This document shows positions 32,590-43,999 of a stretch of 64,000 nucleotides of DNA, piece after piece. The translations under genes were made by a program, and so were the position numbers. The stretch is taken from positions 46,520,138 to 46,584,137 of the forward strand of contig CM075760.1 in NCBI GenBank assembly GCA_037974335.1, given 5' to 3'. Under the pieces are notes generated by a model, which did not search any database, had not been told where the DNA came from, and saw nothing but the letters and a program-made list of their open reading frames with translations. Each line of letters begins with the position of its first letter. Positions within the stretch are counted from its first letter, which is position 1. The stretch comes from Prionace glauca. Its lineage: Eukaryota > Chordata > Chondrichthyes > Carcharhiniformes > Carcharhinidae.

Positions 32590-34240
32590 GACATTACTGT
32601 TACTAGAGAGGTGGTGCTCGACAGACTGGAGGGGCTGATTGTGGACAAGTCCCCAGGACCGGATGGAATGCATCCGAGGGTTCTGAAAGAAATGGCGGAG
32701 GTGATAGTGGATGCCTTGGTGGTTATTTTCCAGACGTCGCTGGATTCCGGGGAAGTGCCGGAAGATTGGAAAACGGCTAATGTTACGCCGTTGTTTAAGA
32801 AGGGTGCCAGGCAAAAGACGGGGAATTATAGGCCGGTTAGTTTAACGTCTGTGGTAGGTAAAATGTTAGAAACCGTCATTAAGGAGGAAATAGCGAGGCA
32901 TCTTCTGGGGAATTGCTTGATAGGGCCGACGCAACACGGTTTCATTGAAGGGAAGTCGTGTCTGACAAATTTACTGGAGTTCTATGAGGATGTGTCTAGG
33001 GCAGTGGATAGAGGAGAGCCGGTGGATGTGGTCTTTCTGGATTTTCAGAAGGCGTTTGACAAGGTACCTCACAAGAGGTTATTGCAGAAGGTCAGGGGAC
33101 ATGGAGTTGGGGGTAGGGTGTTAGCGTGGATAGAGGATTGGTTGTCAAATAGGAGGCAGAGAGTGGGGGTCAATGGATGCTATTCGGAATGGCGGTTGGT
33201 GACTAGTGGGGTGCCCCAGGGGTCGGTGCTGGGGCCTCAGCTATTTAACATTTATATAGATGATCTGGAGGAGGGAACCGAGTGCAGGGTGTCGAAATTT
33301 GCTGATGACACCAAGATTGGGGGAAAGGCAAATTGTGCGGAGGGTGAGGAGAGTCTGCAGAAGGATCTAGATAGGCTGGGCGAATGGGCCAGGAAATGGC
33401 AAATGGAATTTAATGTTGGCAAGTGTGAGGTGGTCCACTTTGGTAGGAGGAATGGTAGGAAGGACTATTACTTACGGGGCGAAAAACTGCAGCAGGCGAC
33501 GGTGCAGAGGGACCTGGGGGTCCTTGTGCATGAGTCGCAAAAACCCAGCTTGCAGGTGCAGCAGGTGGTCAGGAAGGCGAATGGGATGCTGGCCTTCATA
33601 GCGAGGGGGATTGAATATAAAAGTAGGGAGGTCTTGCTGCAGCTGTATAGGGCATTGGTGAGGCCGCAGCTGGAGTACTGTGTGCAGTTTTGGGCGCCGC
33701 ACCTTCGCAAAGATATTTTGGCCCTGGAGGGAGTGCAGAGGAGGTTTACTCGGCTGATACCGGAGTTGAGGGGATTGAGCTATGAGGAGAGGCTGAATAA
33801 ACTAGGCTTGTACTCGTTAGAGTTTAGAAGAATGAGGGGAGATCTCATTGAGACGTATAAGATGATGAATGGGATGGATAGGATAGAGGTGGAGAGACTC
33901 TTCCCGCTCAAAAAAGACAGTAGGACTAGGGGGCACAGCCTCAAGATAAAGGGGGGGGGGCGGTTTAGAACAGAGTTGAGGAGGAACTTCTTCACTCAAA
34001 GGGTGGTGAATCTCTGGAATTATCTGCCCGTTGAAGTGGTGGAGGCTGCCTCGCTAAATATTTTTAAGAAACGGGTTGATGGGTTTTTGATAAGAGAAGG
34101 GATTAAGGGTTATGGGGAGAGGGCGGGAAGGTGAAGCTGAGTCACGACAGATCAGCCATGATCTTATTGAATGGCGGGGCAGGCTCGAAGGGCCAGATGG
34201 CCTACTCCTGCTCCTATTTCTTATGTTCTTATGTTCTTAT
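32590..34240 (+). mobile_element. CR1-type LINE (family B), nearly full RT frame
   Basis: An open frame of about 507 codons (32,611-34,134) covers most of the reverse transcriptase: DKSPGPDGMHPRVLKEMAE, NYRPVSLTSVVGKMLE, QHGFIEGKSCLTNLLEFYED, VFLDFQKAFDKVPHKRL, SGVPQGSVLGPQLFNIYIDD, FADDTKIGGK, then the C-terminal QLEYCVQFWAPHL and RRNFFTQRVVNLW. The FADD core is intact. The endonuclease region is absent, as usual for 5'-truncated CR1. The tail is ttatgttcttatgttcttat. It interrupts the inverted block. Confidence 0.94.
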
Positions 34241-34499
34241 GAATACTCGACAGGCACGGAAACTGGATCAAAAGACAATTGCTAAACAAAAGAAAAATAT
34301 AAGAAGATCACCGAGCTCAATTGCGTTCAAATTAAGTAATATAATTCGTCAAATGTTCCTTTCCTCTTGTTGAGGTTGTATTTTGCACTGATGTTTCAGG
34401 AAGGCGCATGTAATTATCTCCAAGGTGAATCTGTTCATCGATGTGAGAGCTCCCTCTGGTGGCAGCTTGCTGGAACTCCCAGTCTGGGTTTTGTCCGGG

Positions 34500-34600
34500 A
34501 ACGGCTCAATCTCGACAGCAGTGGTCCAGAAATACACAGCCAACCTTTGAATTTTTAAAATAAATACTGAATGAAAATTTAACCATCTCTGGTTTGGCTT
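34500..34600 (-). pseudogene. V segment 3' remnant
   Basis: The minus strand reads VYFWTTAVEIEPFPDKTQ, the reversed and decayed counterpart of DSAVYFCA plus signal at 19,020-19,080. Cys is replaced by Trp and the heptamer is lost. Only the last part of the V can be recognised. Confidence 0.55.
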
Positions 34601-34619
34601 TATTCCGTTTTCCAATTCT

Positions 34620-35585
34620 CACCAACTCCGCTCCATTTTCCCTGTTATACGGTTTCCCCCTTTCCCAGACAGGCATGTCCTCCCAGTCATGTGGGGGATG
34701 TGGTTGAACTCAAGGGCGTTCAATGGAAGAGTCGCTCCGCCACCCAGTGGCCAATCTGTGTAAAGACACCTTCATCTCTGCCTTTTTTATGATGGAACCC
34801 AGGGACTGAATGAGTGAAGAATGAGGAGAACCTCGGCGATTTCACTCATAAACCGGTCTGTTGCTGACCGAGTTTCAGCTAATTCTAAAAAGCAAAGGCT
34901 CTGCTTCATCAGAGGCCGATGCAGGGTAGTGTGTGGCAGAAGACAGTTTCCTTTACACTGCCCCTTATAAACACTATCAGAGCCGCTGCAGAATGGATTA
35001 ACAGGGTGAACCTCTCTATATTTCGTCCGATGAAATACTTACAAGATAGGCATGCCACAACTAGATACATAACATATACAGAGCAGAGGTGCAAACCATG
35101 AGGTGAAACCAAGAGACTGGGGTGTATTTCACATAAGCACATTCTAGATTATAAATTTTCAAATTATGACGAGTGATGTGGGATAATTTGAGATGACCAA
35201 TACTGTCTTTAACTACAGACAAAACGCACGAGGCAGATGTCTCTGTGTAAGGACGAAACATTTATTTAAAACAAAAACACAAAAAGCAGCTGCTTGGAGA
35301 TGACCAAAAGGGTTATGTGGCTCTGGAGCAGAGCGGCAGAACCTTTCCGATGCATCGAACATGTACCACCAATAACAGGTCAATTATAGATTTTCGTACC
35401 GATCATTTCGGCCTCATATTAGTTTAAACATCAATTACGTTCAGTTAACATATATCAATAATAATTCCTGACAAGTTGTTCAGCCAATCGCATTTTACAA
35501 CATAGCATAATGATATCTCATTCGTCTACCTAAACCGGAGGCTGACTCATCTGTAATCAGTATCTGGGGGAATCAGGAAGGTAGA
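34620..35585. other. Intergenic, no gene seen
   Basis: No coding frame, V remnant or repeat family was recognised in this roughly 1 kb stretch. Confidence 0.5.
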
Positions 35586-35589
35586 GTGA

Positions 35590-36330
35590 TAAAGTCACAA
35601 AGGTTTACAGCATGGAAGCAGGTCTTTCGGCCCAACATGTCCATGCCACCCCTTTTTAACTTGTAAGCTACTCCCAATTGCCCGCATTTGGCCCACATTC
35701 CTCGATAGTCATCTTACTCGTGTAACTGTCTAAGCGCTTTTTAAAAGACAAAATCATACCTGCCTCTACTACTACCTCTGGCAGCTTGTTCCAAAAACTC
35801 ACGACCCTTTGTGTGAAAAAAAAGTCCATCTGGACCCATTTATATCACTCCTCTCTCACTTTAAACCTATGCCCTCTAGTAGTAGACTCTCCTACAGTTG
35901 GGAAAAGATATTGACTATCTAGCTGATCTATACCTCACATTATTTTATAGACCTCGATAAGATAACCCCTCAGCCTCTTATCTCCAGAAAGAAAAAGCCC
36001 AGTCTATCCCACCACTCCTTCTCACTCAAACCATCAAGTCCCGAGAGCATCCTAATAAATCTTTTCTGCACTCTTTCTAGTTTAATAATATCCGTTCTAC
36101 AATAGGGTGACCAGAACTATACACAGTATGTCAGTGTCTTGTACAACTCCTGTATTCAGTGTTCTGACCAATGAAACTAAGCATGTCGGATGCCTTCTTC
36201 ACTATCATGTCCATCTGTGACCCCGCTTTCAATGAGCTCTGACCATGTACCCCTAAATCTCGATGTTCTGTAACTTTCCTAAACACCCTACCACCTTGCT
36301 GCTCTCGTGATTCGTGTTCGGCCCTTGCAG
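35590..36330 (-). mobile_element. Old CR1-type LINE 3' region
   Basis: Degraded match, in minus orientation, to the fragment at 59,385-60,010: ggtctttcggcccaacatgt, cattatttt, gacctcgataagat and cctaataaatcttttctgca. No frame survives. Confidence 0.75.
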
Positions 36331-36799
36331 GTTCCCAGGCTGGTTTCGATACGTTAAAAATTAATGTTTTTGATAAGCAATCCTGAATTACTTCCTGATC
36401 GAAAGCATCTCTGTCAGCATCAGTGGAGTGATATTTGTAGGGTTGCTTCTGAACTGGAAATGGCTCATGGGCAACAGGCTGAGAACAAACACAGATAGTG
36501 AAAGGCAGTGATAGGATGCAGACAGTTATTCGAGAAATTTAACCTGAGTACCTGAAGCTATGAGGTATCATAAGGGCCATTCTATTACATTCAATCTTGC
36601 TACATCTTATTGCATTCAAAAGAACAGTGTTAGTATCAATCTGTGATAAACCATTTTGTGGTAAATCTGAACAACATTAACTTACCACCGTCAATGGACT
36701 GCGGGTTCCAGCCCCACGTTGGGTGCTATTATTTTTACACTTTGCTGCTTTTCTGGGAGAACTCTAGTTCTCCATTCTTCGGTAATGTCGCCATTACAG

Positions 36800-37560
36800 T
36801 AAATCCCATGGTGTTCGGTGAATGGCAGAACCATAAAGAGTATTGATAGGCAGAGGGACCTGGGTTTACATGTACCAAGATCACTGAAAGTGACAACGCA
36901 GGTGGAGAAAGTAGTCAAGAAGACAAACAGCATGCTTGCTTTCATCAGCCAGAGCACTGATTTTAAAAATTGGCAAGTTATGTTGCAAATTTTTACTACC
37001 TCAGTTCAGCCACGCTTGGAATATAGTGTTCAATTCTGGTCGTCACACTACCAGAAGGATGTGGGGGCTTTGGAGAGGGTACAGAAAAGATTAACCAGGA
37101 TGTTGCCTGGTATGGAAGGCGTTATCTATGAGACGTTGGAGAAATTTGGTTTGTTCTCATCGGACAGATGGAGATTGAGGGGCGACCTGATAGCAGTCTA
37201 CACAATTATGAAGGGCAAGAACAGAGTGGATAGTCAGAAGCTTTTTTCCCAGGGTGGAAAAGCCAATTACTGGGGGACATAGGTTTAAAGTGCGAGGCCA
37301 AGGTTTAAAGGAGATGTATAAGGCCTTTTTTTGCTCAGAGGATGGGGGGTGCCTGGAACTTTCCGTCACGGGAGGCAGTGGACGCAGATACGATAGTGGC
37401 TTTTAAGGGGCATCTTGACAACTACGTGAATAAGATGGGAATGAAGGGATATGGTCTCCGGAAGGATATAGGGTTTTACTTCAGTCAGGCAAAGTGTTTG
37501 GTGCAGGCTTGGAGGGCCGAAGGACAAGTTTCTGCGCTGTATTTTTCTTTGTTCTTTGTT
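36800..37560 (+). mobile_element. CR1-type LINE (family A-like) fragment
   Basis: The plus-strand frame 36,818-37,282 reads DRQRDLGLHVPRSLKVTTQV, MLAFISQSTDF, RLEYSVQFWSSHYQKDVGAL, LERVQKRLTRMLPGM and RLRGDLIAVY, the C-terminal CR1 blocks. The end ggagggccgaaggac marks its 3' terminus near 37,530. Confidence 0.85.
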
Positions 37561-37904
37561 AATCTCTCAGTTCCTGGTTTCTGAGTGAAAACTGCTTCCA
37601 CCTCACTGGAGGTCGCAGCGTTTCGATGTTAATAGAGTTAAAGGTTTTCTTGTCATTGAGCCCGAGATTTGGACCCAGATCTGGAATGTGTTTGGGTCAG
37701 TGGAAACAATAAGTCTATCCCATTAACAGCCAGGTTTTACCTTGGATCGCCGTCTCGATCCTTCGCACTTTGTCGCCGAGCACTGTTTTTTTTTGTTTCT
37801 GACATGTGACATTTCCACTTCAGAAGCAAATGAGTAAATCTCCCTCACACGAATTCCGAAAGACTTGGTGCTGACCAGGAAGTGACACAGAAACAAAAAT
37901 TTTG

Positions 37905-37971
37905 TCCATGACTGGAATCAAACCCGGGGCAGTGAATCCGCTGAATCCTAACCAATAGACCCACCAGGGCA
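37905..37971 (-). tRNA. tRNA-Glu(UUC)-like sequence, probably a pseudogene
   Basis: The minus strand gives a D-arm region ggttaggattcagcg, an anticodon loop gattcac (anticodon TTC), and a T arm whose loop reads gtttgattcc, close to a B box. It parallels vertebrate tRNA-Glu. The acceptor stem has two mismatches (gccctgg against tcatgga) and one extra G lies before the D arm, so it is probably decayed rather than a working gene. Confidence 0.5.
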
Positions 37972-38859
37972 GTTGATGTCAGCTAATTAAAATTCTAATT
38001 TATATACAATTCCTCTGCCTTTGATTTTTTATTTCAGACTTTTTATTCACCAAAAGCAAGTTTCTCCTTTAAAATGTCATTTTTAGAGCGAACACAAGTG
38101 ACTGCTTCAGCCAATGACAATAGTGATTCCTGTTCACTGGAACATAAAATGGACAGTGAGGTGAAATAGTCCCGCAAGCTGCTCATGTAGCACTTCCAGT
38201 TTCCAAAATCCACCAAACTCATCACTGTGGCTTCTGTGAAACTTACAAGGTAACACACAACAGGCATTCATCACGGACAGCGACTGGCACAAGTCAGTAA
38301 GCACTTAATATCTGCTTATTAAACGGGACAATCAAGCTTTCCACACAGGTGAATATGTCTGAGGTGTATCAACCTGGAATATCTTTTCCAATCAGCTCTC
38401 AGTTCAAGACAGCATATATATATTGTTCTGACTTTGCCAACAGGGCAATGGAATTTATTGGATAGATCGTCCAAAGGCCAGCATAGGCATACTGAGCTCA
38501 ATGGTTTCCACCTGTGCTGTATCATTCTGCAAAACAGTGAATATTCAGAATCAGGAAGAGACAGGACGCGAGAGGAAGTAGTGACTGTGCGACTGAAATC
38601 AGCCAGACTCAGCACCATCAGGGAAGGGGAGAGAGAGGAGACAGTAAAAAGCTTCCAAATAATTGTGTAGTCCCAAAGGAAAACTTTAAGAAATTTAAAT
38701 ATCAGATCATCAATTCGCAATAATTAGCGTTTTTTTTAAATTAATTTATCTCAATAGCTAACGATGTTATTTTATATTCACTGTTTAAGGTTACAATGGC
38801 ACTGCTGTTAACCATCATTCCTTGCGGATGTGAAAGTGCCCTATTCACGCCACAGGCAT
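37972..38859. other. Intergenic, no gene seen
   Basis: No repeat family or coding frame was recognised. The sequence becomes GC-rich only at its right end. Confidence 0.5.
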
Positions 38860-39190
38860 CCAGTGCGCAGGCGCAGTGCTGTATCGGGACATGCGCAGTG
38901 TCACTTTGCTCGGAACCCTGCGAGTGCGGGAGATGCTTCTTTCAGCGGGTGAGAGTTGGTGGGGCGGAGGGAGGAATGGAGCCGGGAGCCGGGGTGGGGA
39001 GAGAACGGAGGCTTCATGAACACCCGCTGTAGGCCGCAACGCCTGAGTAAGAGCCTGCGGGTCCCGGGTTTGCAGTTTCGGGGATTTTATCCGGGATCCT
39101 GCCCAGTGCCGCGGCCGCCATCTTTGTTCAGCGCGGAACAGAGCGCATGCGCGGTCAGTGGGCGGAGCTTCAGGATTTGGGTGACCCGGA
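38860..39190 (+). promoter_or_regulatory. GC-rich promoter of a zinc-finger gene
   Basis: CpG-rich island-like segment with a palindromic NRF-1 site gcgcatgcgc (39,143-39,152), a second gcaggcgcagtgct-type site near 38,868, GC boxes ggggcgg (38,961) and gggcgg (39,160), and a YY1-like gccgccatcttt near 39,112. A possible first-exon donor is cgggtgagag near 38,946. Similar phrases (caccc/acccgct, gtttgcag, cttcgggg) recur in the promoter at 53.4-54.2 kb. It probably drives the gene at 42,340. Confidence 0.65.
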
Positions 39191-39195
39191 GAGAG

Positions 39196-40741
39196 AATGT
39201 TTGAGTCATTGACTGACAGGGCGGGTTAATGGATGCTCCCTTTCCCTAGGGGGAAGGTGCTGCAGGGGGAATGTTTGAGTCATTGACTGACAGGGCGGGT
39301 TAATGGATGCTCCCTTTCCCTAGGGGGAAGGTGCTGCAGGGGGAATGTTTGAGTCATTGGCTGACAGGGCGGGTTAAGGGATGCTCCCTTTCCCCAGCGG
39401 GAAGGTGCTGCAGGGGGAATGTTTGAGTCATTGACTGACAGGGCGGGTTAATGGATGCTCCCTTTCCCTAGGGGGAAGGTGCTGCAGGGGGAATGTTTGA
39501 GTCATTGACTGACAGGGCGGGTTAATGGATGCTCCCTTTCCCTAGGGGGAAGGTGCTGCAGGGGGAATGTTTGAGTCATTGACTGACAGGGCGGGTTAAT
39601 GAATGCTCCCTTTCCCTAGGGGGAAGGTGCTGCAGGGGGAATGTTTGAGTCATTGACTGACAGGGCGGGTTAATGGATGCTCCCTTTCCCTAGGGGGAAG
39701 GTGCTGCAGGGGGAATGTTTGAGTCATTGACTAACAGGGCGGGTTAATGGATGCTCCCTTTCCCTCGGGGGAAGGTGCTGCAGGGGGAATGTTTGAGTCA
39801 TTGACTGACAGGGCGGGTTAATGAATGCTCCCTTTCCCCAGGGGGAAGGTGCTACAGGGGGAATGTTTGAGTCATTGACTGACAGGGCGGGTTAATGGAT
39901 GCTCCCTTTCCCCAGGGGGAAGGTGCTACAGGGGGAATGTTTGAGTCATTGACTGACAGGGCGGGTTAATGGATGCTCCCTTTCCCAGGGGGAAGGTGCT
40001 GCAGGGGGAATGTTTGAGTCATTGACTGACAGGGCGGGTTAATGGATGCTCCCTTTCCCTAGGGGGAAGATGCTGCAGGGGGAATGTTTGAGTCATTGAC
40101 TGACAGGGCGGGTTAATGGATGCTCCCTTTCCCCAGGGGGAAGGTGCTGCAGGGGGAATGTTTGAGTCATTGACTGACAGAGCGGGTTAATGGATGCTCC
40201 CTTTCCCTAGGGGGAAGGTGCTGCAGGGGGAATGTTTGAGTCATTGACTGACAGAGCGGGTTAATGGATGCTCCCTTTCCCCAGGGGGAAGGTGCTGCAG
40301 GGGGAATGTTTGAGTCATTGACTGACAGAGCGGGTTAATGGATGCTCCCTTTCCCTAGGGGGAAGGTGCTGCAGGGGGAATGTTTGAGTCATTGACTGAC
40401 AAGGCGGGTAAATGGATGCTGCCTTTCCCGGGGGAAGGTGCTTCAGGGGGAATGTTTGAGTCATTGACTGACAAGGCGGGTAAATGGATGCTGCTTTCCC
40501 GGGGGAAGGTGCTGCAGGGGGAATGTTTGAGTCATTGACTGACAGGGCGGGTTAATGGATGCTCCCTTTCCCTAGGGGGAAGGTGCTGCAGGGGGAATGT
40601 TTGAGTCATTGACTGACAAGGCAGGTAAATGAATGCTGCCTTTCCCGGGGGAAGGTGCTGCAGGGGGAATGTTTGAGTCATTGACTGACAAGGCGGGTTA
40701 ATGGATGCTCCCTTTCCCGGGGGAAGGTGCTGCAGGGGGCA
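39196..40741. repeat. 74-bp minisatellite, 21 units, one AP-1 site per unit
   Basis: The consensus unit runs aatgtttgagtcattgactg, acagggcgggttaatggatg, ctccctttccctagggggaa, ggtgctgcaggggg. I counted 21 occurrences of the phrase gtttgagtca, with starts at 39,196, 39,270, 39,344 and so on. Most units are 74 bases, with some of 71-73 near the right end where cctag is shortened. Every unit holds TGAGTCA, the AP-1/TRE consensus. Units are very similar, pointing to recent expansion or homogenisation. Confidence 0.97.
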
Positions 40742-40774
40742 TGTGCGGCCATTCGAGTAACAGAAGAAAAACAT

Positions 40775-41320
40775 TATCAGAATTAGGAGCAGGAAAGGCC
40801 ATTCAATCCATCAAGGTTGCTCTGTGATTCAATAAACTCATGGCTCATCTGATCAAGAAAATGCTGGAAAATCTCTGGTGTGACAACATCTGTGGAGAGA
40901 CTAGAGCTAAAGTTTCCGGATGATCCTTTGTCAGAGCTCATCTGGTCATTATCATAAGTCAATTTTCCTCCAGCCTTCCTAACCCTTAACTCCCTTGTTG
41001 GTGAAATGGTGAGAACACAGCCTTAAATACATGCAATGACCAGTCTCCACTGCCCACTGGGGCAGAGAATTCCATGGGCTACTGGCCATCTGAGAGATGC
41101 AATTGCTCCTCGTTTCTGTCTCTTTTTTAAAACTGTCCCAGCAATTTTTGATTCCCTGTTGAAGGGAAACATCCTTTCAGCACTTACCCTGTCAAGCACC
41201 CTCAGAATCATATATGCTTCAGTTAGATCTCCTCTCATTTATCTAAAATCCAGTGAGTACAGACACATCGTGTCAACCTTTCCTTCATAAACAAATTCCT
41301 TTATGCCAGGAATTATCTTA
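40775..41320 (-). mobile_element. Old CR1-type LINE 3' region
   Basis: The run aattaggagcaggaaaggcc, agagaattccatgggctact and tcagttagatctcctctcat is a degraded match to the CR1 family B 3' end in minus orientation. It is interrupted and without an open frame. Confidence 0.7.
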
Positions 41321-41559
41321 GAGGATCTTGTCTGAACTGCAACCAATGTCAGCATTTCAATCTAAAATAATCCTACGCTTGGAAACAGGAGGAAAGGATG
41401 TTATGAATTTATATTCTAGACTAACTAATGGATTTTGGAAACTCCTTTTTACGGTTAGAAGGGGAGGATTTATACACAGCAATCTCAAACCAACAAAAAT
41501 GTTTATCTCTTAATCTCTAACCACCGTTGACACATAACTCTTGTAATCTCCTTTCACAG

Positions 41560-41676
41560 GGAATTAGAAGATTTGAAGACTCCAATTGTTCTCTGACTCC
41601 AGTGCTTCTGACATCTTTCCAGCTGCAGGGTCCAGCAGGAAGTTTTAAATTTGAAAACAGTCAAATTGTTCCAGAG
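41560..41676 (+). other. Putative non-coding exon of the zinc-finger gene
   Basis: Bounded by a good acceptor (ctcctttcacag, ending 41,559) and a consensus donor GTGAGT at 41,677. It lies between the GC-rich promoter and the coding exon and contains no long frame joining that exon, so it is best read as 5' UTR. Predicted from splice signals only. Confidence 0.45.
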
Positions 41677-41768
41677 GTGAGTATTATTGTGCATTCATCT
41701 CTCGTTTAGAGTTTTAGTGCTTTGTTCCGTTGTCTTAAAGAGGTTTCATGGCTCTGGGGTTGGTGTGA

Positions 41769-41872
41769 TTCACCAGTGAGTTCACACTGGGGAGATGCTG
41801 TTCATCTGCATTGTGTGTGGGAAGGAATTCAGTCGGTCATCCAGCTGCTGAGACACCAGTGAGTTCACAAGT
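41769..41872 (+). pseudogene. Zinc-finger relic in the intron
   Basis: The segment reads HTGEMLFICIVCGKEFSRSS with a stop just upstream and another downstream, followed by a second linker-like gagttcacaag. It is a decayed C2H2 finger from a former paralogue. Confidence 0.65.
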
Positions 41873-42339
41873 GGTTACAGGGCATGTTCATTCATCGAAT
41901 CATTGATGCAGACTTGATGGGTTGAGTAGTCTGCACTGTAGGGGTTCCACAGATTCTTAAAATTCTGTCCGAATTGAACATAATTTCACTATTTCTGATT
42001 TCCATACATCTGGAGATAAATTCCACTCCTTTGTGAGCATTTTGATTGATTTTCTGGCTCGCAAAGATGTTTCAAATTCATTATTCACTCTAAGTCAGTG
42101 AGGAAAGAGTGTTCCACAGCAACTAGAATTGTCTGTTCTCAGTTTCTGAGCTGTATTTACAGTGGTGACTTTTGTAAACTCCTTTTACAGGGTATTAAAA
42201 GGGGAGAATTTGCCATGAGAAATCTCAAACGAAATTTCACATCAAGCTCTGACAGAGTCATTCGTTAGGACGGGGAAAATCATCACCCATTTTACCATCA
42301 GTGTGAGAGGAAAAGCACTGAGACTCAGACACCCACACC

Positions 42340-43272
42340 ATGGGAAAACCATGGAAATGTGGGGATTGTGGAAAGGGATTCAGATCCCCATCTGAGCTGG
42401 AAACACATCGACGCAGTCACACTGGGGAGAGGCCATTCACCTGCTATCAGTGTGGGAAGAGATTTACTAATTCATCTGACTTGCTTACACACCAGCGAGT
42501 TCACACTGGGGAGAAGCCATTCAACTGCTCTGATTGTGGGAAGAAATTTAGTATTTCATCCAATCTAATGAGACACCGTCGAGTTCACTCTGGGGAGAGA
42601 CCATTCATCTGCTCAATGTGTGGGAAAAGATGCAGAGATTCATCCACCCTGTTGGCACACCAGCAAGTTCACACTGAGGAGAGGCTGTTCACTTGTTCTG
42701 AGTGTGGGAAGGGATTCACTCGGTTATCCAGTCTGCAGAGACATCACCGCGTTCACACTGGGGAGAGACCATTCACCTGCTCAGAGTGTGGGAAAGGATT
42801 CAGAGATTCATCTGATCTGCTGGCACATCAGCGAGTTCACACTGGGGAGAGGCCGTTCATCTGCTCTGTGTGTGGGAAAGGATTCGGAGATTCCTCCACC
42901 CTACTGACACACCAGCGAGTTCACAAAGGGGAGAGGCCATTCTCCTGCTCCAATTGTGGGAAGGGATTCTCTCAGTTAGCCAACCTGCTGAGACACCAGC
43001 AAATTCACAGCGGGGAGAGGGAAAGGTCTTTTACCTGCTCAGAGTGTGAGAAGGGATTCAGTGATTTATCTACCCTGCTGACACACCAGCGAGTTCACAC
43101 CGGGGAGAAACCATTTACCTGCTCCGTGTGTGGAAAGAGATTCAATCGGTCATCCAACCTACTGACACACCAGCGAGTTCACACCGGGGAGAGACCATTT
43201 ACCTGCTCTGACTGTGGGAAGGGATTCATTCAGTCATCCCATCTGCTGAGACACCAGCAGGTTCACAAGTAA
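42340..43272 (+). CDS. C2H2 zinc-finger protein, 11 fingers
   Basis: A likely nuclear DNA-binding protein of 310 residues, made almost entirely of tandem C2H2 fingers. It starts [20 protein letters not shown], and the eleven fingers are joined mostly by HTGERPF linkers. Finger 4 has Cys for the usual Phe (KRCRDSS) but keeps its zinc ligands, and the linker before finger 9 is lengthened (HSGERERSF). No KRAB, SCAN or BTB domain is encoded in this exon. The coding exon follows the acceptor ccttttacag at 42,190, with 149 bases of 5' leader before the ATG. It ends with LLRHQQVHK and a stop. A poly(A) signal AATAAA lies at 43,908. The opening phrase is shared with the other fingers genes here, showing local duplication. 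Target DNA is unknown. Confidence 0.93.
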   Translation: MGKPWKCGDCGKGFRSPSELETHRRSHTGERPFTCYQCGKRFTNSSDLLTHQRVHTGEKPFNCSDCGKKFSISSNLMRHRRVHSGERPFICSMCGKRCRDSSTLLAHQQVHTEERLFTCSECGKGFTRLSSLQRHHRVHTGERPFTCSECGKGFRDSSDLLAHQRVHTGERPFICSVCGKGFGDSSTLLTHQRVHKGERPFSCSNCGKGFSQLANLLRHQQIHSGERERSFTCSECEKGFSDLSTLLTHQRVHTGEKPFTCSVCGKRFNRSSNLLTHQRVHTGERPFTCSDCGKGFIQSSHLLRHQQVHK

Positions 43273-43439
43273 CGTCAGTGGTTGGCTTTGGCTGTTAATC
43301 ATATCCAGGACTGAAGCATTTTCATCCTGACAGTTGGTGAAGTGGGAGGGCAGAGGATTTCTTGCTGTTGGACTGGCTGGTCTCTCAATTTTAATTCCAG
43401 TGGCTGATTCCCTTTGAGCGAGAGCACATTCCCACTGAA

Positions 43440-43690
43440 ATAATCCACAAAAGCAGATGTCAGATGAGACTGAGATGAGGGAAAAAATTATTAACTCAAA
43501 GAGAAGTGAACTTATGGAATTCTCTCCCATCGAAGGAAGAGGTAGGTTTTTTTAGATTTTAATGACTTCAAGTGGTATGGGGAGAACATGGCATTGAGAT
43601 AGAGGATCAGCCATGATCCTATTGGATGGTGGAGCAGACTCGAATGGCCTGCACCTAGTTTCTATATTGTAGATTAATTTTATTCTGGAT
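43440..43690 (+). mobile_element. CR1-type LINE 3' end
   Basis: The run gtgaacttatggaattctct, agccatgatcctattggatg and agactcgaatggcctgcacc is the diverged CR1 3' end, in the 3' UTR region of the gene at 42,340. Confidence 0.7.
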
Positions 43691-43907
43691 AGTAAATAGT
43701 TCTTTTCCTACCACTGCAGGTCCCTTGTCCTTTATCCCTCCTCGTTCAGAGGTTAGTTGCACTCTGAACAGTCTTTCTTCACTGATTTCTCAGCTGCTCG
43801 CATTGCCTGTCCCATCGAGAGGCCAGTCCACATTCTGATATTATTAACCTGTGCCATCTTGGGCCTTCCTTATACATGTTTTCCAGGTGTTTTGTCTCAC
43901 ATTGGTC

Positions 43908-43913
43908 AATAAA
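43908..43913 (+). terminator. Poly(A) signal AATAAA
   Basis: Canonical AATAAA about 640 bases after the stop of the 11-finger gene. It is the first clear one downstream on that strand that I noticed. Confidence 0.5.
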
Positions 43914-43999
43914 AATGCCTTTCGCCGGGATGCTGTGTCATAAGTCTTTGTATTAGCTAAAGTTTTGGCAATACTTCATCTCTGAAAGAAACCCTGTAA

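Larger units (their letters stand above)
29741..34600. repeat. Inverted segmental duplication of about 18,760-23,345
   Basis: The reverse complement of this block follows 18,760-23,345. Matches include 29,880-30,080 with about 23,000-23,190, the V at 31,281-30,949 with 20,890-21,222, the pseudogene at 31,926 with 19,931-20,245, and 34,250-34,600 with about 19,030-19,340. It abuts the end of copy B with no gap, and a CR1 (32,590-34,240) was inserted later. Divergence from copies A and B looks greater than between A and B, implying an older event. Confidence 0.88.

Noticed and set aside
1-34600. J, D or constant segments of the receptor locus
   Set aside because: I looked for FGxG J motifs with 12-base-spacer signals and for constant-domain exons and saw none I could support.
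39196-40741. CRISPR-like array
   Set aside because: The units are contiguous, without unique spacers, and the setting is a vertebrate nuclear locus. It is a minisatellite.
42191-42340. KRAB or other effector domain ahead of the fingers
   Set aside because: The 149 bases before the ATG contain stops and no recognised domain; none of the other finger genes shows one either.
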